DNA of 6,266 bases, taken from positions 1 to 6,266 of the forward strand of contig DAINCF010000433.1 in the NCBI GenBank assembly GCA_036732565.1. Direction: 5' to 3'. Shown here one piece after another: positions 1 through 5,085 of this stretch; position 1 is the stretch's first letter, and every line of letters begins with the position of its first letter. The position numbers were made by a program, and so were the translations under genes. This DNA comes from JAIVJN01 sp036732565 (GTDB taxonomy: Bacteria; Acidobacteriota; Vicinamibacteria; Vicinamibacterales; UBA2999). The notes below the pieces were generated by a model. The model did not search any database. It had not been told where the DNA came from and saw only the letters and a program-made list of their open reading frames with translations.

Positions 1-485
1 AAGACGTCGAGGCTGCTGCGATGCTCGACGCGCGCGCGGATGTCGGGGCCGTAGATGCCGTCGGCACCGAAGAGCTGCTCGGTCATACGCGCCAGCGGTG
101 GCGGTCCGTAGACCTGGAGGTCGGGGATCCGATCCGCCCCCTGATCCCACCGCTGCAGCACCAGCCGTCCGTAGTCCATGCAGTGGTCGTAGTGGAGGTG
201 GGTGAAGAACGCGTGGGTCGTATCGATCGTGCGATGTCCGCTCTCGATCAGCCGTTGATGCGCGCCCGGCCCGTGGTCCCACACGATGAGATCCGTGCCG
301 ACCTCGATCAGGTAGCCTGAGCTCTGCCGGGCGAGCGACGGCGCCGGCGTGCCCGTGCCGAGCAAGGTGATCGCTAATGGCTTGACGGGTGGTGGCGGGG
401 GACTTGCTGTCGGCTGTTGGCCGGATCCGGCAGTCGGAACGGCGGGCGCAACAGCGAGAGACGCGATGAAGTCTCTGCGCTTCAT
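1..485 (-). CDS. Tat-exported metallo-beta-lactamase-fold hydrolase, RNase Z-like (partial; 3' end beyond left edge)
   Basis: The frame opens at an ATG at 485 and stays open to base 1, giving 161 complete residues without a stop, so the C-terminal part lies outside the window. The protein starts M-K-R-R-D-F-I-A-S-L, a twin-arginine (R-R-x-F-I) signal, followed by a hydrophobic/Ala stretch and a Pro-rich linker (about residues 29-36). The mature part begins with the MBL strand and G-T-G-T-P turn (residues 43-47), then a W-D-H-G-P-G motif near 69-74. It carries the zinc-binding T-H-L-H-Y-D-H signature at residues 95-101 (H96, H98, D100, H101). The layout resembles the RNase Z/arylsulfatase-like branch more than true beta-lactamases. 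Export makes tRNA processing unlikely, so a periplasmic ester, lactone or phosphodiester hydrolase is more plausible; the substrate is unknown. A strong GGAGAGGT ribosome site lies 7 bases upstream. It follows the flavin reductase by 67 bases on the same strand and is probably co-transcribed. Confidence 0.88.
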   Translation of the reverse strand, partial: MKRRDFIASLAVAPAVPTAGSGQQPTASPPPPPVKPLAITLLGTGTPAPSLARQSSGYLIEVGTDLIVWDHGPGAHQRLIESGHRTIDTTHAFFTHLHYDHCMDYGRLVLQRWDQGADRIPDLQVYGPPPLARMTEQLFGADGIYGPDIRARVEHRSSLDV

Positions 486-492
486 GGAAAAC

Positions 493-500
493 ACCTCTCC
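493..500 (-). promoter_or_regulatory. Ribosome binding site of the MBL hydrolase
   Basis: On the minus strand the sequence reads GGAGAGGT, 7 bases before the ATG at 485. This fixes the start, which coincides exactly with the beginning of a Tat signal peptide. Confidence 0.7.
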
Positions 501-532
501 CGGCCAGGCTCGACGAACAATCACCGAATGAC

Positions 533-550
533 GCCCGGGCATCACCGGGC
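533..550 (-). other. Small inverted repeat between the flavin reductase and MBL genes
   Basis: GCCCGG (minus strand) is followed after 6 bases by CCGGGC, a 6-bp GC-only stem beginning 2 bases after the reductase stop codon. No run of T follows, so an intrinsic terminator is not supported. It could stabilise the 3' end of the upstream message or be chance in GC-rich DNA. The rest of the 486-552 gap holds only the MBL ribosome site. Confidence 0.35.
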
Positions 551-552
551 GA

Positions 553-1104
553 TCAACCCCAGTAGTAGACGAAATCCGACAGCGAGCCGTCGGGCGGCGC
601 GATCACGCCCGACTGATCGCGGGTGAACGTGCCGTAGGTGCCCCGGTAGAACACCAGCGGTTCGGCGGTGCTGACGACATCGAAGCCGACGACTTCGCCG
701 ACCAGAATGAGGTGATCGCCGCCCGGATAGGCGGCACGTCTGGCGCACTCGAGGGTGCCCACCGACCCCGACAACAACGCGCACCCGTGCTTGCCCGTGC
801 TGAACTTGACGCCGTCCCAGGTGTTGACCGATGGCTTGGCGAAGCGGTTGGACAACGCCTGTTGTCCAATCGCCAGCACGTTGATGGCGAAATACGGCGC
901 TTGCTCGAATGCCGCGAGCAGACTGGACCGGTTCGAGAGACAGAACAGCACGAGCGGCGGATTGAGCGACACCGACGTGAACGAATTCACCGTGACGCCG
1001 ATAGGCGCTCCACCAGGGCCGCGCGCCGTGATGACTGCCACGCCCGTCGTGTATTGGCCGAGGGCGGCACGAAGCGCGCGAATATCTGGTTCCGCATCCT
1101 GCAT
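553..1104 (-). CDS. HpaC-like flavin reductase (FMN/FAD-binding split-barrel), partner of the HpaB monooxygenase
   Basis: This 183-residue protein has the length and motif order of the flavin_reduct domain family (HpaC type), which reduces FMN or FAD with NAD(P)H and passes the free reduced flavin to a monooxygenase. Visible motifs are T-T-G-V-A-V-I-T near residues 19-27, the flavin-binding block P-I-G-V-T-V-N-S-F-T-S-V-S-L-N-P-P at 34-50, G-D-H-L-I-L-V-G-E-V at 129-138, and the closing P-L-V-F-Y-R-G-T-Y-G at 149-158. Domain end is followed by a short acidic/aromatic tail. A GTG at 1110 would give two more residues, but the AGAGGT ribosome site at 1111-1116 is directly next to that GTG and 6 bases from the ATG at 1104, so 1104 is preferred. 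It lies 2 bases downstream of the HpaB-like oxygenase, the classic two-component arrangement. Cytosolic; no signal peptide. Family assignment is firm; flavin and cofactor preference cannot be read. Confidence 0.93.
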   Translation of the reverse strand: MQDAEPDIRALRAALGQYTTGVAVITARGPGGAPIGVTVNSFTSVSLNPPLVLFCLSNRSSLLAAFEQAPYFAINVLAIGQQALSNRFAKPSVNTWDGVKFSTGKHGCALLSGSVGTLECARRAAYPGGDHLILVGEVVGFDVVSTAEPLVFYRGTYGTFTRDQSGVIAPPDGSLSDFVYYWG

Positions 1105-1106
1105 CC

Positions 1107-2582
1107 TCACACCTCTTTCAGCGAGTCAATCCGCGGCAGATCGTAGGTTGCCATCAGCCCATCGACCATGCCGACGGCCCGGTCCCAGTCGTAGGTCCGG
1201 AACGCGTGACCACGCGTCACCATGGTAGCGCCGGCGTAGAACATTTCGTACTGCTGATGGCGCGAGCCGAACTCCGAGCCGACGGCGTCCCAGGCCAGCT
1301 TGAACAGCTTCACCCGTCCCACCGAGTCGGTCGCGGGCGAGCGCTGCGTTTTCGCGATGTAGCCCGCCATCTCCGGGTTCGTGAAGTCCTCGATCGACGA
1401 GGGCAGCATGATCATGCCGCCGCCCGAGAGCTCGCGCAGCGTGGTCACGAATTTCGGATACAGCTGCTGCGTCAAAACCATAGCCGAATACAGCAGCTTC
1501 TTGTTCGGCAGGAAGTACTTGCCGTAGTGCCAGCCGCTGGCCTCCATCCCGACCAGCATGCCTTCGACCATCGCGGTCTCGGCGGCCAGCTGGCCGAGCG
1601 TTTCGCGGACCGGCGGGAAGTTGATGATGCCGTTGACATCGGCAATCTTCCGGGCAACGCCAAGGAGGAAGCGGAGCTTGACCATCAGGCGGATCTGACA
1701 CTGATAGTTCTGGTAAACGTGCGTCGGGATCGCGTGCCACTGCGCCTGCGCCAACTGCACGTCGTTGTGGACGAACACCCGCTCCCAGGGAACCTTGACG
1801 TCGTCGAAGTACAGGACGGCGTCGTTCTCATCGAAGGCCGACGACAGCGGGTTGTCGAACCTCGAGACCGCGTGCGCCTCGAACGACTTGCGCGACAGGA
1901 TCTTCAGCCCCTTGGCGTTGAGCGGTACCATGGCCGTGACGCTGTGCTTCTCTTCGCCCGGCTTCAGCGGCTGGATCGCCCCGACGAAGACCTCGTTGGC
2001 CATCGGACAGCCGGTGCCGAGCATCTTCGCGCCGCGGATGGTGATGCCTTCGCGATCCTCGTCGCACACCCCGGCGACGAGAAACTCGTCGGACTGTTCG
2101 CTCGCGCCTTTGCCGCGGTCGGCCTGCGGGCTGATGATCACGTAGGTCAGATAGAGATCGTGATCGCGTGCGTACTCGTAGTAGTCGCGAACCGCTGCCG
2201 CCCGGGCGGGATTGTGTCGCTCGAACAGATCCAGCCCCATGTACATGCCTGAGATGCACGACGCCACGTGATCGGGAGAGCGCCCGAGCATGCCACACGT
2301 CAGCTCGGCCCAGGCTTCGAGGGCCTGCCGGCGCTCGACGAGCTCGGCATGGGACGTGGGCAGTTGCCACATGCGGTTGACGCGCTCGCCGGTCGTGGGT
2401 GACGGGAACGTCATGCGTTCCAGGTTCTGCGGCTGCGCCTGATACTCGAACAGGCTGGCCGCGGAACGGATGATGTTGTGGAACGCCGGATGGTCGACGT
2501 GATTGTCGACGCTCTCGCCATCGATGAAGATGCGGCGCCCGTCGCGTAGGCTCTCGATGTGCTGCTTGCCGTCCTTCGCCAT
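1107..2582 (-). CDS. HpaB-family FADH2-dependent monooxygenase (4-hydroxyphenylacetate 3-hydroxylase-like)
   Basis: This 491-residue protein matches the full length of the 4-hydroxyphenylacetate 3-hydroxylase oxygenase family. These enzymes use free FADH2 and O2 to hydroxylate phenols ortho to the existing OH. The N-terminal domain has the family opening S-L-R-D-G-R-R-I-F-I-D-G-E (11-23) and H-P-A-F-H-N (31-36). The middle domain includes L-S-S-A-F-D-E-N-D-A (about 247-256) and a V-P-W-E-R-V-F-V segment. The C-terminal helical domain has L-S-G-G-G-M-I-M-L-P-S-S and D-A-V-G-S-E-F-G-S-R-H-Q-Q-Y-E. Aligned by eye with E. coli HpaB, the catalytic Arg113 is kept as R101, but Tyr117 is His105 (G-R-S-P-D-H) and His155 is Tyr147 (L-Y-L-T-Y). 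The true substrate is therefore doubtful. An AGGAGA ribosome site is placed 6 bases before the ATG. The reductase partner follows at once. Related family members include the chlorophenol oxygenases and PvcC-like enzymes; 4-hydroxybutyryl-CoA dehydratase is less likely given the reductase neighbour. Confidence 0.93.
   Translation of the reverse strand: MAKDGKQHIESLRDGRRIFIDGESVDNHVDHPAFHNIIRSAASLFEYQAQPQNLERMTFPSPTTGERVNRMWQLPTSHAELVERRQALEAWAELTCGMLGRSPDHVASCISGMYMGLDLFERHNPARAAAVRDYYEYARDHDLYLTYVIISPQADRGKGASEQSDEFLVAGVCDEDREGITIRGAKMLGTGCPMANEVFVGAIQPLKPGEEKHSVTAMVPLNAKGLKILSRKSFEAHAVSRFDNPLSSAFDENDAVLYFDDVKVPWERVFVHNDVQLAQAQWHAIPTHVYQNYQCQIRLMVKLRFLLGVARKIADVNGIINFPPVRETLGQLAAETAMVEGMLVGMEASGWHYGKYFLPNKKLLYSAMVLTQQLYPKFVTTLRELSGGGMIMLPSSIEDFTNPEMAGYIAKTQRSPATDSVGRVKLFKLAWDAVGSEFGSRHQQYEMFYAGATMVTRGHAFRTYDWDRAVGMVDGLMATYDLPRIDSLKEV
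1111..1116 (-). promoter_or_regulatory. Ribosome binding site of the flavin reductase (decides its start)
   Basis: AGAGGT on the minus strand sits inside the last codons of the oxygenase gene, 6 bases before ATG 1104 and 0 bases before GTG 1110. The spacing favours the ATG, and the position indicates translational coupling with the oxygenase. Confidence 0.65.
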
Positions 2583-2587
2583 CTGGT

Positions 2588-2593
2588 TCTCCT
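2588..2593 (-). promoter_or_regulatory. Ribosome binding site of the HpaB-like oxygenase
   Basis: AGGAGA on the minus strand, with AGGAG ending 6 bases before the ATG at 2582 when its last A is counted in the spacer. It is the strongest ribosome site in the window and supports the chosen start. Confidence 0.75.
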
Positions 2594-2641
2594 CGCAACG
2601 CTATTTTGGGATCGTAGTTGAGATGTTTTGAACGCGTTGGG

Positions 2642-2690
2642 TAGGGGGCGGTTCACGAACCGCCCCTACGGCTCATCGTCGTAATTCGAG
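2642..2690. repeat. Tandem repeat unit B: palindrome plus decayed copy of the cupin 3' end
   Basis: A 27-base near-perfect palindrome occupies 2642-2668, with arms GGGCGGTTC and GAACCGCCC around a central A-C. It is followed at 2669-2690 by a sequence that matches the end of the cupin gene (read on the minus strand: CTCGA, then TACGACGATGAGCC), with one 5-base deletion and a few substitutions. It directly abuts unit A in the same orientation. The palindrome resembles REP-like intergenic repeats that occur in many GC-rich genomes; whether this genome holds many copies cannot be seen here. Confidence 0.75.
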
Positions 2691-2743
2691 TAGGGGCGGT
2701 TCGCGAACCGCCCTTATGGCTCATCGTAGTAATGAAACTCGAG
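2691..2743. repeat. Tandem repeat unit A: palindrome overlapping the cupin stop codon plus cupin 3' codons
   Basis: The palindrome core GGGCGGTTCGCGAACCGCCC is perfect (about 2694-2713) and its outer arm (2714-2716) is the cupin TAA stop codon. The remaining part, 2717-2743, encodes the last nine residues of the cupin. In unit B the equivalent of the stop codon reads TAG. Each hairpin could form in RNA, but no T-run follows on the minus strand, so it is more likely an mRNA-stabilising or protein-bound element than an intrinsic terminator. Confidence 0.78.
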
Positions 2744-3094
2744 CAGCAGGCAGCCGGTCTCCGATTTGAACGGCCCGTGATACGTGCCCGGCGGCCGGCA
2801 GGCATAGGTATTGGGACCGAACTTCTCACCGCCGTTGCCGCTCGCGTCAGACCCGACGATCAGGTCCCCTGAGATCAGATAGACCTCCTCCCAGTACTCA
2901 TGGACGAACGGCGCGGTCGTGTACACGCCCGGCTTGAATCGCAGATGACGCGTCCGAAATCCCTTCTTGCGCTGCTCGTCGAGCGTCCCGGCAAGGATCT
3001 GCTGCTCGATGCCCGCCGGATAACCGGGCGGGACTTCCCAGCCAGACTCCAGGTCGACGGTGTAGAACTCCTTGTGCTCCTTGACAATGCTCAT
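2714..3094 (-). CDS. Small single-domain cupin protein
   Basis: This 126-residue protein is a typical single beta-barrel cupin. The first motif is seen at residues 61-76 (A-P-F-V-H-E-Y-W-E-E-V-Y-L-I-S-G) and the second at about 100-109 (R-P-P-G-T-Y-H-G-P-F). Likely metal ligands are H65, E69 or E70, and H106. The first His of the usual H-x-H pair is Phe63, so the site has at most three of four ligands. Closest in style are ChrR-like/acetylacetone-dioxygenase-type cupins; a dioxygenase, isomerase or simple binding role are all possible. The frame is open upstream to 3439, but this would overlap almost half of the DUF2848 gene; the ATG at 3094 has GAGAGG 4 bases before it and begins right after the upstream gene (8-base gap). 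The final codons and the stop are part of a tandem repeat. Cytosolic, no signal seen. Confidence 0.88.
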   Translation of the reverse strand: MSIVKEHKEFYTVDLESGWEVPPGYPAGIEQQILAGTLDEQRKKGFRTRHLRFKPGVYTTAPFVHEYWEEVYLISGDLIVGSDASGNGGEKFGPNTYACRPPGTYHGPFKSETGCLLLEFHYYDEP

Positions 3095-3102
3095 ACGTCC
3101 TC

Positions 3103-3810
3103 TCAATCTGCGATGTCGAGGCTGCGCACGGCGTAGCCGTGCCGGAGCACGCGGCCCGACCTCGGGTCCTCGAGCTCGATGTCGAAGCGTTCGCCGCCGC
3201 CGATCTCCCCGTGCACGGGCAGCGTGCCACCATACATCGCCGTCCCAATCGGCAGCACGCCGGGCCCGCCGAGATACCGGCCGACGAGATCCTCGGGAGC
3301 GAGCATCTTGGTGACCGAACCCTCTTGATAGAGCGTCTCCTGTCCCGCACGCGTGACCCACGAGCGAAGGATCAGCGCGTCCCAATGGCCGTGCACGTCG
3401 TCGAGCCTCCAGAGCTCGCGGCCGATCGGCTTCGGACACATCTGCTTGGAGACCGTCACGCCGTAGGCTTCGACCTTGCGGTCGGTGTGGTCGGATCCGA
3501 CGCCGACGTGAACGCCATCGTCGAGCGAGACGAGCACGAACTCCACTTCCCCGCTCGACGCCACGCCGGCGACCTCGATCGCACCGGCGGTCGTCAGCAG
3601 GTTCGCGCCCAGCCGATAGAAGCAGGGGATGCTCCGCGGCCGCTGGACGCCGAGCGCGGCGAGCTCGGCGATGTGGTGTTCGACCGCCGCCCGGTCGCGA
3701 CCCGTCCAGCCGGCGACGATCAAGGTGTCGATGCGGACGGGCCGCGCTACGCCACCGATGGACAGCTCGAGCGGCGCCACGGCGCGTTCTTCAGACAACG
3801 AGCGAGCCAC
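3103..3810 (-). CDS. DUF2848 family protein (fumarylacetoacetate hydrolase-like fold)
   Basis: This 235-residue protein has the landmark block of DUF2848: G-V-G-S-D-H-T-D-R-K-V-E-A-Y at residues 103-116, then V-S-K-Q-M-C-P-K-P at 120-128 and an L-W motif shortly after. A C-terminal segment reads G-T-A-M-Y-G-G-T-L-P-V-H-G-E-I (189-203), as in fumarylacetoacetate hydrolase-type enzymes, where acidic residues hold a divalent metal for C-C bond cleavage or decarboxylation of oxo acids. No member is known to me with a firmly established reaction, so a hydrolase/lyase role is inferred from the fold. The start is a GTG at 3810, 4 bases after the stop of the upstream oxidase, with GGGAG 10 bases before it; a second GTG at 3780 would drop ten residues that look unconserved. 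It is tightly coupled to the upstream oxidase and the downstream cupin. Confidence 0.88.
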   Translation of the reverse strand: MARSLSEERAVAPLELSIGGVARPVRIDTLIVAGWTGRDRAAVEHHIAELAALGVQRPRSIPCFYRLGANLLTTAGAIEVAGVASSGEVEFVLVSLDDGVHVGVGSDHTDRKVEAYGVTVSKQMCPKPIGRELWRLDDVHGHWDALILRSWVTRAGQETLYQEGSVTKMLAPEDLVGRYLGGPGVLPIGTAMYGGTLPVHGEIGGGERFDIELEDPRSGRVLRHGYAVRSLDIAD

Positions 3811-3814
3811 GCAA

Positions 3815-5050
3815 TCACTGCTCCCAGGGCAGGCGCACCATGCCGCGCGTGATCCCCTGCAGGTTCGAGGCGCCGACCAGGCCCATCGCGACCGTGAGCT
3901 CCGCGTGCAGGAGCTCGGTGACGCGCTGCACGCCGATCGGGCCGAACGCCATGAGCCCCCAGCAGTGCGGCCGGCCGATGAACACGCCCTTCGCGCCGAG
4001 GGCGAGCGCCTTCAGCACGTCGACGCCGCGTCGCACGCCGCCGTCGAGGAACACAGGAATCTTGCCGCCGACGGCGTCCACGCACTCCGGCAGCGCTATG
4101 AGCGTTGGTACCGCGCCATCGTAGGCACGTCCGCCGTGGTTGGACACGATGATCGCGTCCGCGCCGTGCTTGACCGCGGCCTCGGCGTCCTCGCCGTTCA
4201 AGATGCCCTTGACCACGATCGGCAGCTTCGAGCCGCTGCGCAGCCACTCGAGGTACTGCCACGTCACCGTGGGCGTGGACGGTCTCAGCGCGCCGGCCTC
4301 GTAGCCCGGGAATCCGTTGCGGATGTTGCCGTCGCGGTTCGGCGTGAACTGGTGATCGACGGTCACGCTCAACCACGTCGCGCCGGCCTCTTCGTTGCGG
4401 CGCGCCCACTCGCGTGCGTCGGCCTGGGTATTGTCGCCGAGCGTGCTCGCCATCCAGGCGGGCGCCTGTCCGGCCTTCGTGAGATCGCCGATGAACGCGT
4501 GCGCGTTGCCGACGATGCCGTAGATCGTCTTGGCGCCGTGCGCGCCGATCGCGCCCAGCCTGTCGCCCTGCGGGACCACGCGGTTCTTGCTGGCCGGCGC
4601 GATCATGATGGGATGGGCGAGCTTCTGGCCGAGCACCGTCAGTGATGTGTCGATCTTCGTCACGTCCACCATCACGCGGCGCCGCAACCACGTCCGACGG
4701 AACGCCTCGAGATTGCCGAGCAGCGTGCGATCGTCTTCCGACCCGCCCGAGGCGTAGTCGTAGACGGCCGTGCTGACGTTGTGGCGCGCGATCTCCTGAA
4801 TCTCATGGACGTTGACCGGCTCCATCACCTTGGGGCCGTGCTGCGGCGGGAACGTCGTTCGCGGCGTGCGCGGCACGAGCTCCTGCGCCGCCAGCGGCGC
4901 CGCCCCGGCAAGCATCGCGAGCGTGGCGAGGAACTCCCGCCGGCCTTTGCTGCCGAGTCGTTCGTACCGCCGCATGACACGGAGCGTGGCCTCGCCAGGG
5001 TCGAGGCGCAGCCAGCGATCGGATGAATGCGGTGCGTGCGTATCAGACAT
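3815..5050 (-). CDS. Tat-exported FMN-dependent alpha-hydroxy-acid oxidase/dehydrogenase (second paralogue)
   Basis: This 411-residue protein belongs to the FMN-dependent (S)-2-hydroxy acid oxidase family (glycolate/lactate/mandelate types), which turns 2-hydroxy acids into 2-oxo acids. After a basic 35-residue leader comes a twin-arginine signal G-R-R-E-F-L-A-T-L (37-45) with hydrophobic core and A-A-Q cleavage region (54-56). The TIM barrel shows Y99 (Y-D-Y), T-V-D at 230-232, R239, K281 (V-V-K-G), H305 and R308 (S-N-H-G-G-R), and the phosphate-binding D-G-G-V-R-R (337-341) and G-R-P (359-361). The usual Q-L-Y (glycolate oxidase 127-129) reads A-S-T (201-203). Several starts are possible: ATG 5089 overlaps the upstream stop as ATGA, ATG 5056 is only 3 bases from GGAG, ATG 5050 is 9 bases from it. 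I chose 5050; the Tat signal is present with all of them. The frame reaches 5134 but that start would lie inside the upstream gene. Confidence 0.9.
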   Translation of the reverse strand: MSDTHAPHSSDRWLRLDPGEATLRVMRRYERLGSKGRREFLATLAMLAGAAPLAAQELVPRTPRTTFPPQHGPKVMEPVNVHEIQEIARHNVSTAVYDYASGGSEDDRTLLGNLEAFRRTWLRRRVMVDVTKIDTSLTVLGQKLAHPIMIAPASKNRVVPQGDRLGAIGAHGAKTIYGIVGNAHAFIGDLTKAGQAPAWMASTLGDNTQADAREWARRNEEAGATWLSVTVDHQFTPNRDGNIRNGFPGYEAGALRPSTPTVTWQYLEWLRSGSKLPIVVKGILNGEDAEAAVKHGADAIIVSNHGGRAYDGAVPTLIALPECVDAVGGKIPVFLDGGVRRGVDVLKALALGAKGVFIGRPHCWGLMAFGPIGVQRVTELLHAELTVAMGLVGASNLQGITRGMVRLPWEQ

Positions 5051-5059
5051 GTCCATCTT

Positions 5060-5063
5060 CTCC
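5060..5063 (-). promoter_or_regulatory. Likely ribosome binding site of the second oxidase
   Basis: GGAG on the minus strand, 9 bases before ATG 5050 and 3 before ATG 5056. It argues for a start downstream of the ATGA overlap at 5086-5089, though coupling from that overlap is also possible. Confidence 0.45.
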
Positions 5064-5085
5064 GTTGTGCCCTGACCAGGCCGCG

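Larger units (their letters stand above)
2583..2713 (-). other. Intergenic gap between the cupin and the HpaB-like gene
   Basis: This is the only gap above 100 bases. Near the cupin it holds two palindromic repeats. Closer to the oxygenase, about 2594-2640, it is noticeably more AT-rich than the rest of the window and could hold a promoter, but I see no convincing -35/-10 pair at correct spacing. The AGGAGA ribosome site of the oxygenase lies at 2588-2593. Confidence 0.6.

Noticed and set aside
1105..1110. GTG start for the flavin reductase, overlapping the oxygenase stop
   Set aside because: The ribosome site is immediately adjacent to this GTG, leaving no spacer, while its distance to the ATG at 1104 is normal.
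1206..2252. A long plus-strand open frame (348 codons) opposite the HpaB-like gene
   Set aside because: Rich in Arg, Asp, Val and His with no recognisable motif; it is the typical antisense shadow of a GC-rich gene with clear homology on the other strand.
2594..2640. Sigma-70 promoter upstream of the oxygenase
   Set aside because: The region is AT-richer, but candidate hexamers such as TTCAAA and TACGAT are only about 10 bases apart, which is too short.
2642..2716. Intrinsic (rho-independent) terminators after the cupin gene
   Set aside because: The hairpins are strong but neither is followed by a T-run on the minus strand, and the same palindrome type reads equally on both strands; a repeat element explains them better.
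2642..2743. CRISPR-like repeat
   Set aside because: Only two units, directly abutting without spacers, and one overlaps coding sequence.
3095..3439. N-terminal extension of the cupin frame
   Set aside because: It would overlap the DUF2848 gene for over 300 bases, reads as Arg-rich noise, and the ATG at 3094 has its own ribosome site and is where the cupin sequence begins.
3629..4645. A plus-strand open frame of 338 codons spanning the DUF2848/oxidase junction
   Set aside because: It lies opposite two well-supported genes, has low-complexity Arg/Ala-rich composition and shows no domain.
3747..4691. A minus-strand 314-codon frame inside the second oxidase
   Set aside because: Out of frame with the conserved oxidase; composition is Arg/Gly-rich as expected for a frame-shifted reading of GC-rich coding DNA.
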